From positions 62,001-126,000 of the forward strand of contig NZ_UETD01000009.1 of NCBI RefSeq assembly GCF_900116855.1: DNA of 64,000 bases, given 5' to 3'. The translations under genes were made by a program, and so were the position numbers. The first letter of the stretch is position 1, and each line of letters starts with the position of its first letter. Of the stretch, positions 1 to 9,318 are shown piece by piece. The notes under the pieces are model-generated. The model saw only the letters and a program-made list of their open reading frames with translations. It did not search any database and had not been told where the DNA came from. This DNA comes from Ruminococcus flavefaciens. GTDB taxonomy: Bacteria; Bacillota; Clostridia; Oscillospirales; Ruminococcaceae.

Positions 1-1
1 G

Positions 2-592
2 AAGTCAGCTTCCATCCTCATCGAGGGCGAAAACGCCTACGGCTACATGAAGTCCGAGTCAGGTGTTCACAGACTTGTCCGTGTATCTCCCTTTGATGCA
101 CAGGGACGCCGCCACACTTCATTCGCAGCTCTGGAAGTTATGCCCGAGCTGGATGACTCTATCGAGGTAGATATCCGTCCCGAGGATATCGAAATGGAGG
201 TTTACCGTTCAAGCGGTGCAGGCGGACAGAAGGTAAACAAGACCAGCTCTGCTGTACGTCTTATCCATAAGCCCACAGGTATAGTTGTTTCCTGCCAGAC
301 TCAGCGAAGCCAGTACCAGAACAAGGACTACGCCATGAAGATGCTCCGTTCAAAGCTGGTTGAGATCAAGGAGCGCGAGCACCTCGAAAAGATCGAGGAT
401 ATCAAGGGCGTTCAGAACCAGATCGCGTGGGGCTCGCAGATACGTTCATATGTATTCATGCCCTACACCCTCGTAAAGGACACCCGTACAGGCTTTGAAA
501 ACGGCAATATACAGGCTGTTATGGACGGCGACATCGACGGCTTCATCAATGCTTACCTGAAGTCGCTCTCACACGGAACTCTTGAAAAGTAA
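2..592 (+). CDS. prfB: Peptide chain release factor 2, C-terminal part (5' end outside window)
   Basis: Class I release factor that reads UGA/UAA stop codons and triggers peptide release in the ribosomal peptidyl-transferase centre. The reading frame is open from the first bases of the window, so about 196 C-terminal residues are present. The diagnostic GGQ loop is visible as [16 protein letters not shown], preceded by the typical '[19 protein letters not shown]' block. The stop TAA overlaps the ATG of the next gene (TAATG), suggesting translational coupling. RF2 rather than RF1 is chosen from the residues around the GGQ loop. The programmed frameshift site normally near the RF2 N-terminus lies outside the window and cannot be checked. 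Confidence 0.93.
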   Translation, partial: KSASILIEGENAYGYMKSESGVHRLVRVSPFDAQGRRHTSFAALEVMPELDDSIEVDIRPEDIEMEVYRSSGAGGQKVNKTSSAVRLIHKPTGIVVSCQTQRSQYQNKDYAMKMLRSKLVEIKEREHLEKIEDIKGVQNQIAWGSQIRSYVFMPYTLVKDTRTGFENGNIQAVMDGDIDGFINAYLKSLSHGTLEK

Positions 593-1092
593 TGAAAAAC
601 GCTAAGATCCTTTCTGTGATCGCAGTTATTTTCATTATTGCAGGCATTTCCGCTAAATTCTTCATGCCATCGCTTTTCTACGGCTATATTTACCCATTCA
701 GTAGGATAAAGGGAAGTGTTTCAATCACAGTTGACGGAAAGAACATTCCGCTTTCCGACTGCAAGATCAGCTGTATTCATCAGGATAAGAAAGAAAAAGC
801 CCATGTCATCGGCAGCAGACTCAGCACCCGCGCCGGCAAGTATGGTCGTTATAAGTTTATTATCGAGCATGACGGCATCGAAATACCGTTTTATTTCTAC
901 CAGTCAAACAGCTGGAACTGCGAAAAATTCGAGCTTTCATTCAGCGTTGACACAGAAAAGCGCACAATATCATGCACAGGCTGGACAAGAGGTCTTGACG
1001 AAAAAGGCTTTAAGGAAGAAAAACTTGATATAGTCAGGACTATAACATTTGACGATATCTCTCCTGAAGGGATAGGCATTTCATCTGTGTAA
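592..1092 (+). CDS. Membrane-anchored hypothetical protein
   Basis: Unrecognised 166-residue protein. One hydrophobic segment at about residues 5-25 should act as an uncleaved signal anchor, leaving an extracytoplasmic domain rich in beta-strand-like sequence with three cysteines. Its start overlaps the prfB stop codon by one base, so it is probably co-translated with prfB, although no functional link to translation is evident. A strong terminator follows 11 bases after the stop. No family could be named. Confidence 0.7.
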   Translation: MKNAKILSVIAVIFIIAGISAKFFMPSLFYGYIYPFSRIKGSVSITVDGKNIPLSDCKISCIHQDKKEKAHVIGSRLSTRAGKYGRYKFIIEHDGIEIPFYFYQSNSWNCEKFELSFSVDTEKRTISCTGWTRGLDEKGFKEEKLDIVRTITFDDISPEGIGISSV

Positions 1093-1103
1093 AAGTATAA
1101 TTT

Positions 1104-1130
1104 AAGGGACGGTCATTCCGTCCCTTTTTT
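1104..1130 (+). terminator. Rho-independent terminator after prfB operon
   Basis: A 9-bp perfect stem (AAGGGACGG/CCGTCCCTT) with a 5-base loop is followed by a run of T. It ends the prfB-hypothetical transcript. Confidence 0.9.
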
Positions 1131-1147
1131 ATGCCCTTTCCGCATAT

Positions 1148-1525
1148 TCAGAAAACACTCGTCAGCTTCGGTGTTTCGCCGCTCTTCATTATCTCCAGCA
1201 TATCCCGGAGCTCCGCAAGCTCGGATTGCAGCTCCTCGCTGTTGTTCTCCGCAAGGTGGACTATCCGCGAGAATATCCTGTCCACGTCTGTCAGCCTGTC
1301 ATACTTCAGCAGCACCGACGCTTTAGTGCGGAAGTCCTCCCACTCTGTGCTCAGTTCCCCTGCGCGAATAGCCGCTTCGTCGGTTTCTCCCCTCTCGGCA
1401 AGCTCCGATATAATGTCGAGTTTTTCAAGCATTTCGCCGCAGCGGCGGTTCACCCACAGGCTTGAACAGACGCTTATGCCTATGAGCAGCAGTATGATGA
1501 CTGCGCTTATCTTAGTCCTTGTCAC
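1148..1525 (-). CDS. DUF4363 family protein
   Basis: A 125-residue protein with an N-terminal hydrophobic segment (about residues 7-24) and a charged, helical C-terminal part. Length, topology and position immediately downstream of a DUF421 gene match the DUF4363 family, which in Clostridia and Bacilli commonly pairs with DUF421 membrane proteins. The gene overlaps the end of the upstream DUF421 gene by 14 bases, indicating one operon. The biochemical function is unknown. The family call rests on the gene pairing and overall character rather than on a catalytic motif. Confidence 0.7.
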   Translation of the reverse strand: MTRTKISAVIILLLIGISVCSSLWVNRRCGEMLEKLDIISELAERGETDEAAIRAGELSTEWEDFRTKASVLLKYDRLTDVDRIFSRIVHLAENNSEELQSELAELRDMLEIMKSGETPKLTSVF

Positions 1526-2231
1526 TATTGTCCCCTCCTATTGTGAATATATGGGGCGGACTCCCCTTTTTATCCGCTATGAAGCACTTTCCTGCGGCGT
1601 CCGCTGTCATGATAAAGACCTCCTCAACTGTCATGCCGCGGCTTTTCAGCAGTGTTTCCACAACGCTCCTGCTGAGCTTTGCCGCCGAAAGCGCCTTTTC
1701 CACAAAGTCCCCGTCGGAGATAATGAGCACAGGCGGATCATTCTCCTCCGCCCTTATATGCATATCCATCCTTGTCGGAGTGTCTGCCGAGGGCTTTTTC
1801 ATTACAGACACGCTGCCCGTGGTCTCCACTATGGCGAACTGCACCTCGTCAAGGTCGAAGATATCTTTACTGCGAAGCGCCATGAGCAGGTCGTCCACCG
1901 AAAAGCGAAGCTCCCGCAGGATATCGCGCTCAATGCAGCCTCCCCTGACCACTATCTTGGGACTTCCCGATATGAGCTTCCTCAGCCTCGGGAACTTCAG
2001 ATCCAGCCACGACACCAGCACCTCAAAGCAGACCAGCGCAAGTATGGGCGTAACTCCAACAATTACGGGAATGTTGACGTCCTCAATGGGAAGTGTGGCG
2101 ATATTGGACACAAGAATGGTTATGACCAGCTCAGAGGGCTGGAGCTCCCCGAGCTGGCGCTTGCCCATGAGTCGTACCGCAAAGATGACCAGAATATACA
2201 GCAGCAGTGATCTTATCAGAATAACACACAT
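1512..2231 (-). CDS. DUF421 (YetF-like) membrane protein
   Basis: A 239-residue protein with about three N-terminal membrane helices (residues 5-85) followed by a soluble domain. The 'RLMGKRQLGELQPSELVI' block early in the protein is the hallmark of the DUF421/YetF family (the spore-associated YrbG, YdfR and YetF proteins of Bacillus). The soluble part contains the characteristic 'VRGGCIERDILRELRFSVDD'-type segment. Family function is not established; it is often linked to envelope or spore germination biology. It forms an operon with the overlapping DUF4363 gene. Confidence 0.85.
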   Translation of the reverse strand: MCVILIRSLLLYILVIFAVRLMGKRQLGELQPSELVITILVSNIATLPIEDVNIPVIVGVTPILALVCFEVLVSWLDLKFPRLRKLISGSPKIVVRGGCIERDILRELRFSVDDLLMALRSKDIFDLDEVQFAIVETTGSVSVMKKPSADTPTRMDMHIRAEENDPPVLIISDGDFVEKALSAAKLSRSVVETLLKSRGMTVEEVFIMTADAAGKCFIADKKGSPPHIFTIGGDNSDKD

Positions 2232-2290
2232 AAAAACAGCTCCTTCGGGAGTATTGTCCCCCGAAAGAGCCTTTATATTCGCAAAGACGC

Positions 2291-2326
2291 AAAAAGCCCC
2301 GAAGCGGCACAGAACCGCTCGGGGCT
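2291..2326 (-). terminator. Terminator of the cytidylate-kinase-like gene
   Basis: Read on the minus strand, a 12-bp GC-rich stem with one bulge (AGCCCCGAGCGG pairing) is followed by TTTTT. It lies just after the stop codon of the minus-strand gene at 2331. Confidence 0.85.
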
Positions 2327-2330
2327 GTAT

Positions 2331-2954
2331 TTATTCGGAAAAGCGCTTATTGTACTCGTTATAAGCCTTGACGATCAACTCCGCACAGAGCTCGTCGCCA
2401 AGCTGAGCACTGTTCAGGCATAGAGCATACTGATCCTTGTCCTGCCATACTCTGCCCGTATTTACGTTATAGAAGGTCTCGCGGCGCTTGTCAGCCTTTT
2501 TCATCACCGACTCAGCCTTATTCTCATTAATGTCATACTGCTCGATAGCACGCTTGATCCTGTACTCGGGATCGGCGTAGATATACACGCTGAAGCAGCC
2601 CTTTTCCTCAAGGATATAGCTTCCGCAGCGTCCTACCAGTACGAAGCTCTTCTCATTATCGGCTATCTCGTTGATGATACGGCTCTCCATTAGGAACACC
2701 TTATCGGAGAGGGGAAGATTTTCCTCCATTGTCCTCGCAGGATTTGCCGACAGGAGCAGTGAATACAGAAAGCTTGTGGGGACGTTCTCCTCAGCGCTCT
2801 CGAGATATTCGGGTGCGATACCGCACCTCTGCGCTGTCATTTCAAGTATCTGTCTGTTATAGCAGTTTATTCCAAGCTTTTCGGCAGTAAGCCTACCGAT
2901 ATTGCTTCCACCGCTGCCGTACTGTCTTTCTATAGTGATTATTGTCTTTTTCAT
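2331..2954 (-). CDS. Cytidylate kinase-like family protein
   Basis: A 207-residue P-loop protein of the cytidylate-kinase-like family that is common in Firmicutes. The N-terminus 'ITIERQYGSGGSNIGRLTAE' is the family-typical modified phosphate-binding loop. A later 'FVLVGRCGSYIL' strand-loop and a 'KRAIEQYDI...ADKRRETFYN' region resemble the NMP-binding and lid segments. True Cmk proteins are usually around 220 residues with a different loop, so this is a paralogue whose substrate is not known. It is monocistronic, with its own terminator. Confidence 0.8.
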   Translation of the reverse strand: MKKTIITIERQYGSGGSNIGRLTAEKLGINCYNRQILEMTAQRCGIAPEYLESAEENVPTSFLYSLLLSANPARTMEENLPLSDKVFLMESRIINEIADNEKSFVLVGRCGSYILEEKGCFSVYIYADPEYRIKRAIEQYDINENKAESVMKKADKRRETFYNVNTGRVWQDKDQYALCLNSAQLGDELCAELIVKAYNEYNKRFSE

Positions 2955-3128
2955 CGGATAATACCCCCGCTATATAAGATTTCTTATTATATATGATAAA
3001 TTAACTACAGATATATTATACCACGTTTTGCACATATTTCAAGTTTATTCAGAGGAATAATTGTCTAAATAGTAAAATTCTATATTTTCAACAATTTCAC
3101 TTCCCCCGAATTGTGCAATTTTCAAGGC

Positions 3129-3165
3129 AAAAAGACCTCCCGTCGGTATTTACAACGGGAGGTCT
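3129..3165 (-). terminator. Terminator of gdhA
   Basis: A 10-bp stem AGACCTCCCG/CGGGAGGTCT is followed, on the minus strand, by TTTTT. It lies about 50 bases after the gdhA stop. Confidence 0.88.
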
Positions 3166-3213
3166 CGGTTTACTTTACTGCCTTACTGATGAGTCACTAT
3201 CAGTTGCTTATTA

Positions 3214-4623
<1,410 letters not shown>

Positions 4624-4632
4624 TCATTTAAA

Positions 4633-4661
4633 ATTATATCACTCCCGTTTCTATTTTGCAA
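4633..4661 (-). promoter_or_regulatory. Sigma-70-type promoter of gdhA
   Basis: Minus-strand TTGCAA (4656-4661) and TATAAT (4633-4638) are separated by 17 bases. The surrounding gap 4582-4933 otherwise holds only AT-rich leader sequence and the divergent promoter of the HD gene. Confidence 0.7.
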
Positions 4662-4863
4662 TACTTTATTGTGGTAAATTTTCAATTTTGGTCGTTTTTG
4701 TGCCATATCCACAAAATGTGCCGATCGATTTGTGCAGACTGCTGTATCGGTTTTTATTTACTTAATTATATTGTTAACGTCCGTTTACGCAGTCATCAGG
4801 CACTTATCCCGCACTTCGCGACAATTTCATCTCTTTATCCGCAAGTTTTTTATCGGTTTTGTA

Positions 4864-4892
4864 TTGATTTTCCCTTCGGAATGTTATATAAT
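4864..4892 (+). promoter_or_regulatory. Promoter of HD hydrolase/metY transcript
   Basis: TTGATT (4864-4869), 17-base spacer and TATAAT (4887-4892). A small hairpin TCGGTAAAAGCCGA follows in the leader, 20 bases ahead of the ribosome binding site. No SAM riboswitch or T-box was recognised despite the downstream methionine gene. Confidence 0.65.
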
Positions 4893-4933
4893 ATATTCAA
4901 TCGGTAAAAGCCGATACCTCAGGAGGGGATCGA

Positions 4934-5440
4934 ATGCTAAAGGCAATATGCTCCTCAAAGGAGCTTACAAATAACAGCTATTACGCCTGCATCAGCGATA
5001 TCATCGGCTCAAAGCAGGTGCAGGAGCTTAAATCCATCACACATCATATCTCCACCACCCGCTTCCAGCACTGCGTCAACGTGTCATATTACAGCTACAT
5101 CGTCTGCCGCGTACTGAAGCTCAATGCACGTTCTGCCGCAAGAGCAGGGCTGCTCCACGACCTGTTCTACTATGACAGAAAGGAATACAACTCCGAAAAG
5201 ATAAAGGGTCAGGCTTCACACAGCAAGCACCACCCCATGATCGCTTCGGAGAACGCTTCCGAGATCACGAAGATCACAAAGCTTGAAAGAGATATGATTG
5301 AAAAGCATATGTGGCCAATGACGCGCCCTATGCCGAAATACAAGGAAACTTACATCATCACCATCATCGACAAATACTGTGCAGTCCTCGAATTCTGTGT
5401 ACCGAAGGTGCAGCGGATAGTACGAAGAAAAGCGCGGTAA
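4934..5440 (+). CDS. HD-domain hydrolase
   Basis: A 168-residue single-domain HD protein, probably a metal-dependent phosphohydrolase. The metal-binding pattern is visible as 'TRFQHCVNVSYYSY' (first His), 'AGLLHDLFYYD' (HD doublet) and a later 'HSKHHPMIASENA' His cluster. The start is set by AGGAGGGG seven bases before ATG. Only 26 bases separate it from the O-acetylhomoserine sulfhydrylase gene, so the two are co-transcribed. Substrate is unknown; a link to sulfur metabolism would be guilt by position only. Confidence 0.85.
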   Translation: MLKAICSSKELTNNSYYACISDIIGSKQVQELKSITHHISTTRFQHCVNVSYYSYIVCRVLKLNARSAARAGLLHDLFYYDRKEYNSEKIKGQASHSKHHPMIASENASEITKITKLERDMIEKHMWPMTRPMPKYKETYIITIIDKYCAVLEFCVPKVQRIVRRKAR

Positions 5441-5466
5441 CATATATTACAGGAGGTATCCCAACA

Positions 5467-6735
5467 ATGAAGATCGAAACCAAATGCCTGCACGCAGGCT
5501 ACACACCGAAGAATACGGAGCCCAGAGTCGTTCCTATCGTACAGAGTACGACCTATGTATACGACTCGACTGACGATGTGGCAGCCGTATTCGATGACCC
5601 CACAAAGAGCCTTATCTACTCAAGATTTGAGAACCCCACAGTTATGGCTGTTGAGGAGAAGATAGCAGCTCTCGAAGGCGGTATCGGCGCCATGTGTACC
5701 TCCAGCGGTCAGGCAGCTTCGCTCCTCTCGCTTCTCAATATACTGAAAGCAGGCGACAGCTTCATTTCAGCAGCTACAATCTACGGCGGTACTATCAACC
5801 TCTTTGCATATACACTCAAGAAGCTGGGCATCGAGTGCATCTTCGTAGATGCAGACGCTTCCGAGGAGGATATAAGAGCTGCATTCAAGCCCAACACAAA
5901 GGCTGTTTTCGGCGAGACTCTCGCCAATCCCGCACTCTCTGTTTTCGATATCGAGAAATTCGCCAAGATAGCTCACGAGAACAAGGTGCCCCTCATCATC
6001 GACAACACCTTCCCCACCCCTATCCTTTGCAGACCCTTTGAGTACGGTGCGGATATCGTTATCCACTCCACCACAAAGTACATGGACGGTCATGCTGTTC
6101 AGGGCGGCGGCGTTATCGTTGACTCGGGCAACTTTGACTGGACAAACGGAAACTTCCCCGAGTTCACAGAGCCCGATGAGAGCTATCACGGCACCATCTA
6201 TACAAAGGCTTACGGCAAGGCTGCTTACATCGTAAAGGCAAGAATGCAGCTCATGAGAGACTTCGGCTGCTATCCGTCAGCTCAGTCCGCATTCTACCTC
6301 AATCTTGGTCTTGAGACACTCCACATCCGTATGAAGCAGTACTGCGAAAATGCAATGAAGGTGGCTGAGTATCTGGAAGCCAACGAGCACGTTGAGTCTG
6401 TAAACTACCCTGCTCTCGCAGGAAACAAATACCACGAGCTTGCTAAGAAGTACCTCCCCGACGGTACCAGCGGAGTTATCTCCTTCATCATAAAGGGCGG
6501 CAGGAGCACAGCTGTAAAGTTCATGGACTCTCTCAAGCTCGCATCCAACGAGGTACACGTTGCAGATATCCGTACCTGCGTTCTTCACCCTGCAAGCGCT
6601 ACTCACCGTCAGCTCACTGACGAGCAGCTCGTTGCAGCAGGCATAAACGGCGGTCTTATCAGACTCTCCGTTGGTCTCGAGAACGTTGACGATATCATCG
6701 ACGACCTCCGTCAGGCTTTTGCGGCTATTGACTGA
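5467..6735 (+). CDS. metY: O-acetylhomoserine sulfhydrylase (PLP enzyme)
   Basis: A 422-residue Cys/Met-metabolism PLP enzyme that makes homocysteine from O-acetylhomoserine and sulfide (direct sulfhydrylation route to methionine). The PLP lysine is in 'HSTTKYMDGH', with the upstream 'SSGQAAS' phosphate-binding turn and 'DNTFPTPILCRP' strand typical of the group. Length agrees with MetY (about 425-430) rather than the shorter cystathionine synthases/lyases (about 380-400). The open frame extends upstream inside the HD gene, but the real start is the ATG preceded by AGGAGG, which gives the conserved N-terminus 'MKIETKCLHAGY'. Confidence 0.92.
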   Translation: MKIETKCLHAGYTPKNTEPRVVPIVQSTTYVYDSTDDVAAVFDDPTKSLIYSRFENPTVMAVEEKIAALEGGIGAMCTSSGQAASLLSLLNILKAGDSFISAATIYGGTINLFAYTLKKLGIECIFVDADASEEDIRAAFKPNTKAVFGETLANPALSVFDIEKFAKIAHENKVPLIIDNTFPTPILCRPFEYGADIVIHSTTKYMDGHAVQGGGVIVDSGNFDWTNGNFPEFTEPDESYHGTIYTKAYGKAAYIVKARMQLMRDFGCYPSAQSAFYLNLGLETLHIRMKQYCENAMKVAEYLEANEHVESVNYPALAGNKYHELAKKYLPDGTSGVISFIIKGGRSTAVKFMDSLKLASNEVHVADIRTCVLHPASATHRQLTDEQLVAAGINGGLIRLSVGLENVDDIIDDLRQAFAAID

Positions 6736-6773
6736 TACTCTTTGTTTTGCCACCAGTAAAAGAGGTAATCATT

Positions 6774-7304
6774 ATGAAAACTATCATCGTATATTCATCG
6801 CAGACAGGTTTTACCAAAAAATATTCCGAATGGCTGGCAGAAGAACTGGGCGGAGAGACCATTTCCGTCAAGGAAGCTTCAAAAAAGGACGACGATTTCT
6901 TTGACAGCTTTGACGCTATCGTCTACGGCGGCTGGGTCGCTGTTGAAAAGATACATAAGCTGGACTGGTTCACAAGCAGAATGGCAAAATGGCGCGGCAA
7001 GAAGCTGGCGGTATTCTGCACGGGAGCAAGTCCTGCTACATACTCAGGCGTCAATACCCTGCTTGACAAGGCTCTCAATGACGAACAGGAAAAATACGCA
7101 AAGGTTTTCTACTGTCCCGGCGGACTGGATTACAGCAAGATGTCGCTGGGCTCGAAAATGCTCATGAAGACCTTTTCCGCCATGCTCAAGGGCAAGAAAA
7201 ACAAGACCGAGGACGAAAAGGCTATGGCTGAACACGTTTCGGCTTCCTGCGATATGACTGACAGGAAGTACCTTGCCCCCATCATAGAATATCTCAGAAA
7301 ATAA
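6774..7304 (+). CDS. Flavodoxin-domain protein
   Basis: A 176-residue cytoplasmic protein starting with the flavodoxin-like strand and FMN-phosphate loop 'TIIVYSSQTGFTKKYSEWL' and a second FMN-contact segment 'DAIVYGGWVAVEKIHKLDWF'. It resembles the flavodoxin/protoporphyrinogen-oxidase-like family (HemG-type, Flavodoxin_5) more than small electron-carrier flavodoxins. The start is the ATG after AAGAGG; an upstream in-frame ATG without a ribosome binding site is ignored. It lies 38 bases after metY and ends at a strong terminator, so it may share the metY transcript. Confidence 0.8.
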   Translation: MKTIIVYSSQTGFTKKYSEWLAEELGGETISVKEASKKDDDFFDSFDAIVYGGWVAVEKIHKLDWFTSRMAKWRGKKLAVFCTGASPATYSGVNTLLDKALNDEQEKYAKVFYCPGGLDYSKMSLGSKMLMKTFSAMLKGKKNKTEDEKAMAEHVSASCDMTDRKYLAPIIEYLRK

Positions 7305-7307
7305 AGC

Positions 7308-7350
7308 AGTCCCCCGAGTGCTCACAGCAGCATTCGGGGGCTTTTGTTTT
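7308..7350 (+). terminator. Terminator after flavodoxin gene
   Basis: A 12-bp stem (7311-7322 with 7329-7340, CCCCCGAGTGCT pairing) is followed by CTTTTGTTTT. Confidence 0.9.
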
Positions 7351-7383
7351 ATCAGATCACAACAGTAAATCGGAATTTATATT

Positions 7384-7460
7384 TGTAGGGGACGCCGCCC
7401 TCGGCGTCCCGCGAAATTTATTACACGCCCAACGGGACGCCGAGGGCGGCGTCCCCTACA
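7384..7460. repeat. Perfect 28-bp inverted repeat (double palindrome)
   Basis: Two perfectly complementary 28-base arms, 7384-7411 and 7433-7460, are separated by 21 bases. Each arm is itself palindromic (GGGACGCCG...CGGCGTCCC), so single strands can form a cruciform or cloverleaf. It lies between a terminator and a convergent gene and holds no ORF. The form is that of a REP/MITE-like interspersed element. Confidence 0.85.
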
Positions 7461-7488
7461 TTAGCTAACGGCTAAGGGCTAAGGGCTC

Positions 7489-7522
7489 AAATCAAAATTT
7501 AGCAAATCTAAATTATGATTTA
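7489..7522. repeat. AT-rich palindrome (AAATCA-AATTTAGC family)
   Basis: Inverted arms AAATCAAAATTTAGC and CTAAATTATGATTTA around a short spacer. The same palindrome core recurs at 11494-11510 and 11640-11675, marking a dispersed repeat family. A short tandem CTAAGGG direct repeat precedes it at about 7472-7486. Confidence 0.65.
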
Positions 7523-7556
7523 TATTAGTACTCATTACATCATTTCGCTGATTTAA

Positions 7557-7607
7557 TAAAAAGAAACGCCATAGTACTTCCGACCACAAATCAGAAATAC
7601 TATGGCT
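7557..7607 (-). terminator. Terminator of the 7634 gene, part of a repeated hairpin
   Basis: Stem CCATAGTACTTC (7569-7580) pairs with GAAATACTATGG (7594-7605); on the minus strand it is followed by a T-rich tail. Nearly the same hairpin, in the same orientation relative to its gene, terminates the lipoprotein gene at 11419-11465. Confidence 0.75.
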
Positions 7608-7633
7608 AAAACTTCTGTATCAGTACGATTTCT

Positions 7634-8101
7634 TCAGTCTTTTCTGAAAAGCTCTCTGAGCACCATCGCTCCGCCTGCCGCGGTAAGTCCGAACATTACT
7701 ATGAATGTGAATGCGTTGGACCTTACCCAGTGGAGCCGAGTGGTCAGCATTACGCTCAGCAGCACTATCACTATGCCGATGGAAAGCACTATCCAGCCGT
7801 ATATCTTCTTGTCCATCAGGAAAAGCATGGCTATTCCTATGATTATCGGAAGCATTATGAGCCCGTTTGCAAGATGGAAGCCGCCGAAACTGAAAATATG
7901 TCCGCCGTAGCCCCATGAGCTTGTGACCTCGATATTCTGGAATATCATGAACAAGCCGCCGCCCAGAAGAAGCAGTCCCACAAAGAAGCTGAGAAGCCTG
8001 CTGCCCTCACTCTTTGAAGATACCGAATTCACGCTCTTGCGGGTCTCAAGAAGCTCCTTGTACATTTTATCCAGTTCATTGTCTTTGTTTGTCTTTGGCA
8101 T
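7634..8101 (-). CDS. Multi-pass membrane protein of unknown function
   Basis: A 155-residue protein with a charged, helical N-terminal 30 residues and about four membrane helices (roughly residues 35-55, 77-95, 100-120 and 128-148). No enzymatic motif is seen and the family was not recognised. It is convergent with the flavodoxin gene and divergent from the metal importer operon, and appears monocistronic. Its N-terminal segment could form a short coiled coil. Confidence 0.7.
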   Translation of the reverse strand: MPKTNKDNELDKMYKELLETRKSVNSVSSKSEGSRLLSFFVGLLLLGGGLFMIFQNIEVTSSWGYGGHIFSFGGFHLANGLIMLPIIIGIAMLFLMDKKIYGWIVLSIGIVIVLLSVMLTTRLHWVRSNAFTFIVMFGLTAAGGAMVLRELFRKD

Positions 8102-8263
8102 AATACCGCCCCCTATATCAATATTACAAGTATATTATACACGACACCCTGTCCGATGTCAAGTATATCGCGGAAAATTCATCCTTTTTTCATCTTTCCC
8201 GAATGCTGTCGGAAACGGTATTCCGCGGCAATATGAAAGTTTTATGAAAATAACTCCACTCTC

Positions 8264-8292
8264 TTGACAAAGCATAGTAAATAAAGTATAAT
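8264..8292 (+). promoter_or_regulatory. Consensus promoter of the Zn/Mn importer operon
   Basis: TTGACA (8264-8269), exactly 17 bases, TATAAT (8287-8292): a perfect sigma-70-type promoter. Expression is therefore likely set by repression at the adjoining box. Confidence 0.88.
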
Positions 8293-8307
8293 ATAGTTTG
8301 AATGATT

Positions 8308-8322
8308 TGAAAATGATTATCA
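8308..8322 (+). promoter_or_regulatory. Fur/Zur-family operator
   Basis: TGAAAATGATTATCA differs at one position from the 7-1-7 Fur-family consensus TGATAATnATTATCA. It lies just downstream of the expected transcription start, where a bound repressor would block initiation. Given the downstream Zn/Mn importer, Zur is the most likely regulator; Fur, PerR or a Mn-responsive member remain possible. Confidence 0.75.
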
Positions 8323-8345
8323 AATTCAAAAAAGTGAGGGATATT

Positions 8346-9317
8346 ATGGCGTTTTTAAGGAGGCTTTTTTCCATAGCTGCTGCGGCGGCAGCTGCCGCTC
8401 TGGTGCTGACGGGTTGCAGCAGTCACTCAGGAAACAGCGGCAAGCTCAGTATTGTCTGCGTTTCGTTCCCCGAGTACGACTGGACAAGGCAGATAGTGGG
8501 CAGCAGCGACGGTGCGGAGGTAACATATCTCCTCGGCAGCGGCATTGACCTTCATAACTATCAGCCCAGCGCCAAGGATATAATGACCATATCTGACTGC
8601 GATATATTCATGTATGTGGGCGGAGAGTCCGACAGCTGGGCGAAGGATGCCCTGAAGGAGGTAAACTCCAAGGATACCAAGGTCATAAAGCTCATGGACG
8701 TCCTCGGACAGAACGTCAAGGAGGAAGAGCATAAGGAGGGCATGGAGCCCGAGGAAGAAGACGGACACCACGGCGAGCCCGAATACGACGAGCACGTCTG
8801 GCTCTCGCTGAAAAACGCCGAGGTCATCTGCAATGAGATATGCGATGTGCTCTGCGAAAAGGACAGCGCCAACGCCGATACCTACCGTGAAAACCTCCGC
8901 AGCTACACCGAAAAGCTTGAGGCTTTGGACGAGGAATACACCGAAATGGCAGACAGTGCCGAAACAAGGACCATTCTTTTCGGGGACAGGTTTCCCTTCC
9001 GCTATCTCTGTGATGATTATGACATAGACTACTACGCCGCCTTTGCAGGCTGCTCAGCCGAGACCGCCGCAAGCTTCGAGACCGTTGCAAAGCTGTCGGA
9101 AAAGCTGAACGAAAAGGAACTGGATACAGTCTTTATCATCGAAAACTCCGATGACTCCATTGCGCGGTCAATAATCAGCAACTCCGGACGCAGCGGCGTG
9201 TCCATCGAAACTCTCAATTCGATACAATCGGTGACTCAGAAGGATATCGATAACGGAGCCACCTACCTTTCAATTATGGAATCAAATCTCGGAACACTAA
9301 AGAAGGTGCTTGATTAA
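8346..9317 (+). CDS. znuA: Zinc/manganese ABC transporter substrate-binding lipoprotein
   Basis: A 323-residue cluster A-I metal-binding lipoprotein that captures Zn or Mn outside the membrane. A signal peptide ends at the lipobox 'VLTGCSS' (lipidated Cys about residue 24). An acidic, histidine-containing loop (about residues 125-150, 'EEDGHHGEPEYDEHVW') is typical of the zinc members. Conserved 'DLHNYQPSAKD' supplies a metal-ligand His and 'DEHVWLS' another. The start is chosen at the ATG after GAGGG; the open frame extends further upstream into the operator. First gene of a four-gene operon with ATPase, permease and a lipoprotein. Confidence 0.9.
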   Translation: MAFLRRLFSIAAAAAAAALVLTGCSSHSGNSGKLSIVCVSFPEYDWTRQIVGSSDGAEVTYLLGSGIDLHNYQPSAKDIMTISDCDIFMYVGGESDSWAKDALKEVNSKDTKVIKLMDVLGQNVKEEEHKEGMEPEEEDGHHGEPEYDEHVWLSLKNAEVICNEICDVLCEKDSANADTYRENLRSYTEKLEALDEEYTEMADSAETRTILFGDRFPFRYLCDDYDIDYYAAFAGCSAETAASFETVAKLSEKLNEKELDTVFIIENSDDSIARSIISNSGRSGVSIETLNSIQSVTQKDIDNGATYLSIMESNLGTLKKVLD

Positions 9318-9318
9318 A

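Noticed and set aside
1519..2364. 281-codon plus-strand frame opposite DUF421
   Set aside because: Ser/Thr-rich antisense frame; the minus-strand DUF421/DUF4363 pair is well supported.
4656..4933. SAM riboswitch or T-box ahead of the HD/metY transcript
   Set aside because: The region is AT-rich and ends in an ordinary promoter and a 40-base leader; too short for either element.
5311..5466. N-terminal extension of metY containing a run of histidines
   Set aside because: It overlaps the HD gene and precedes the AGGAGG-ATG that gives the conserved MetY N-terminus; not part of the protein.
9310..9318. TTG start for the Zn/Mn ATPase
   Set aside because: It lies inside the substrate-binding protein gene and adds only three non-conserved residues; ATG at 9319 is adequate.
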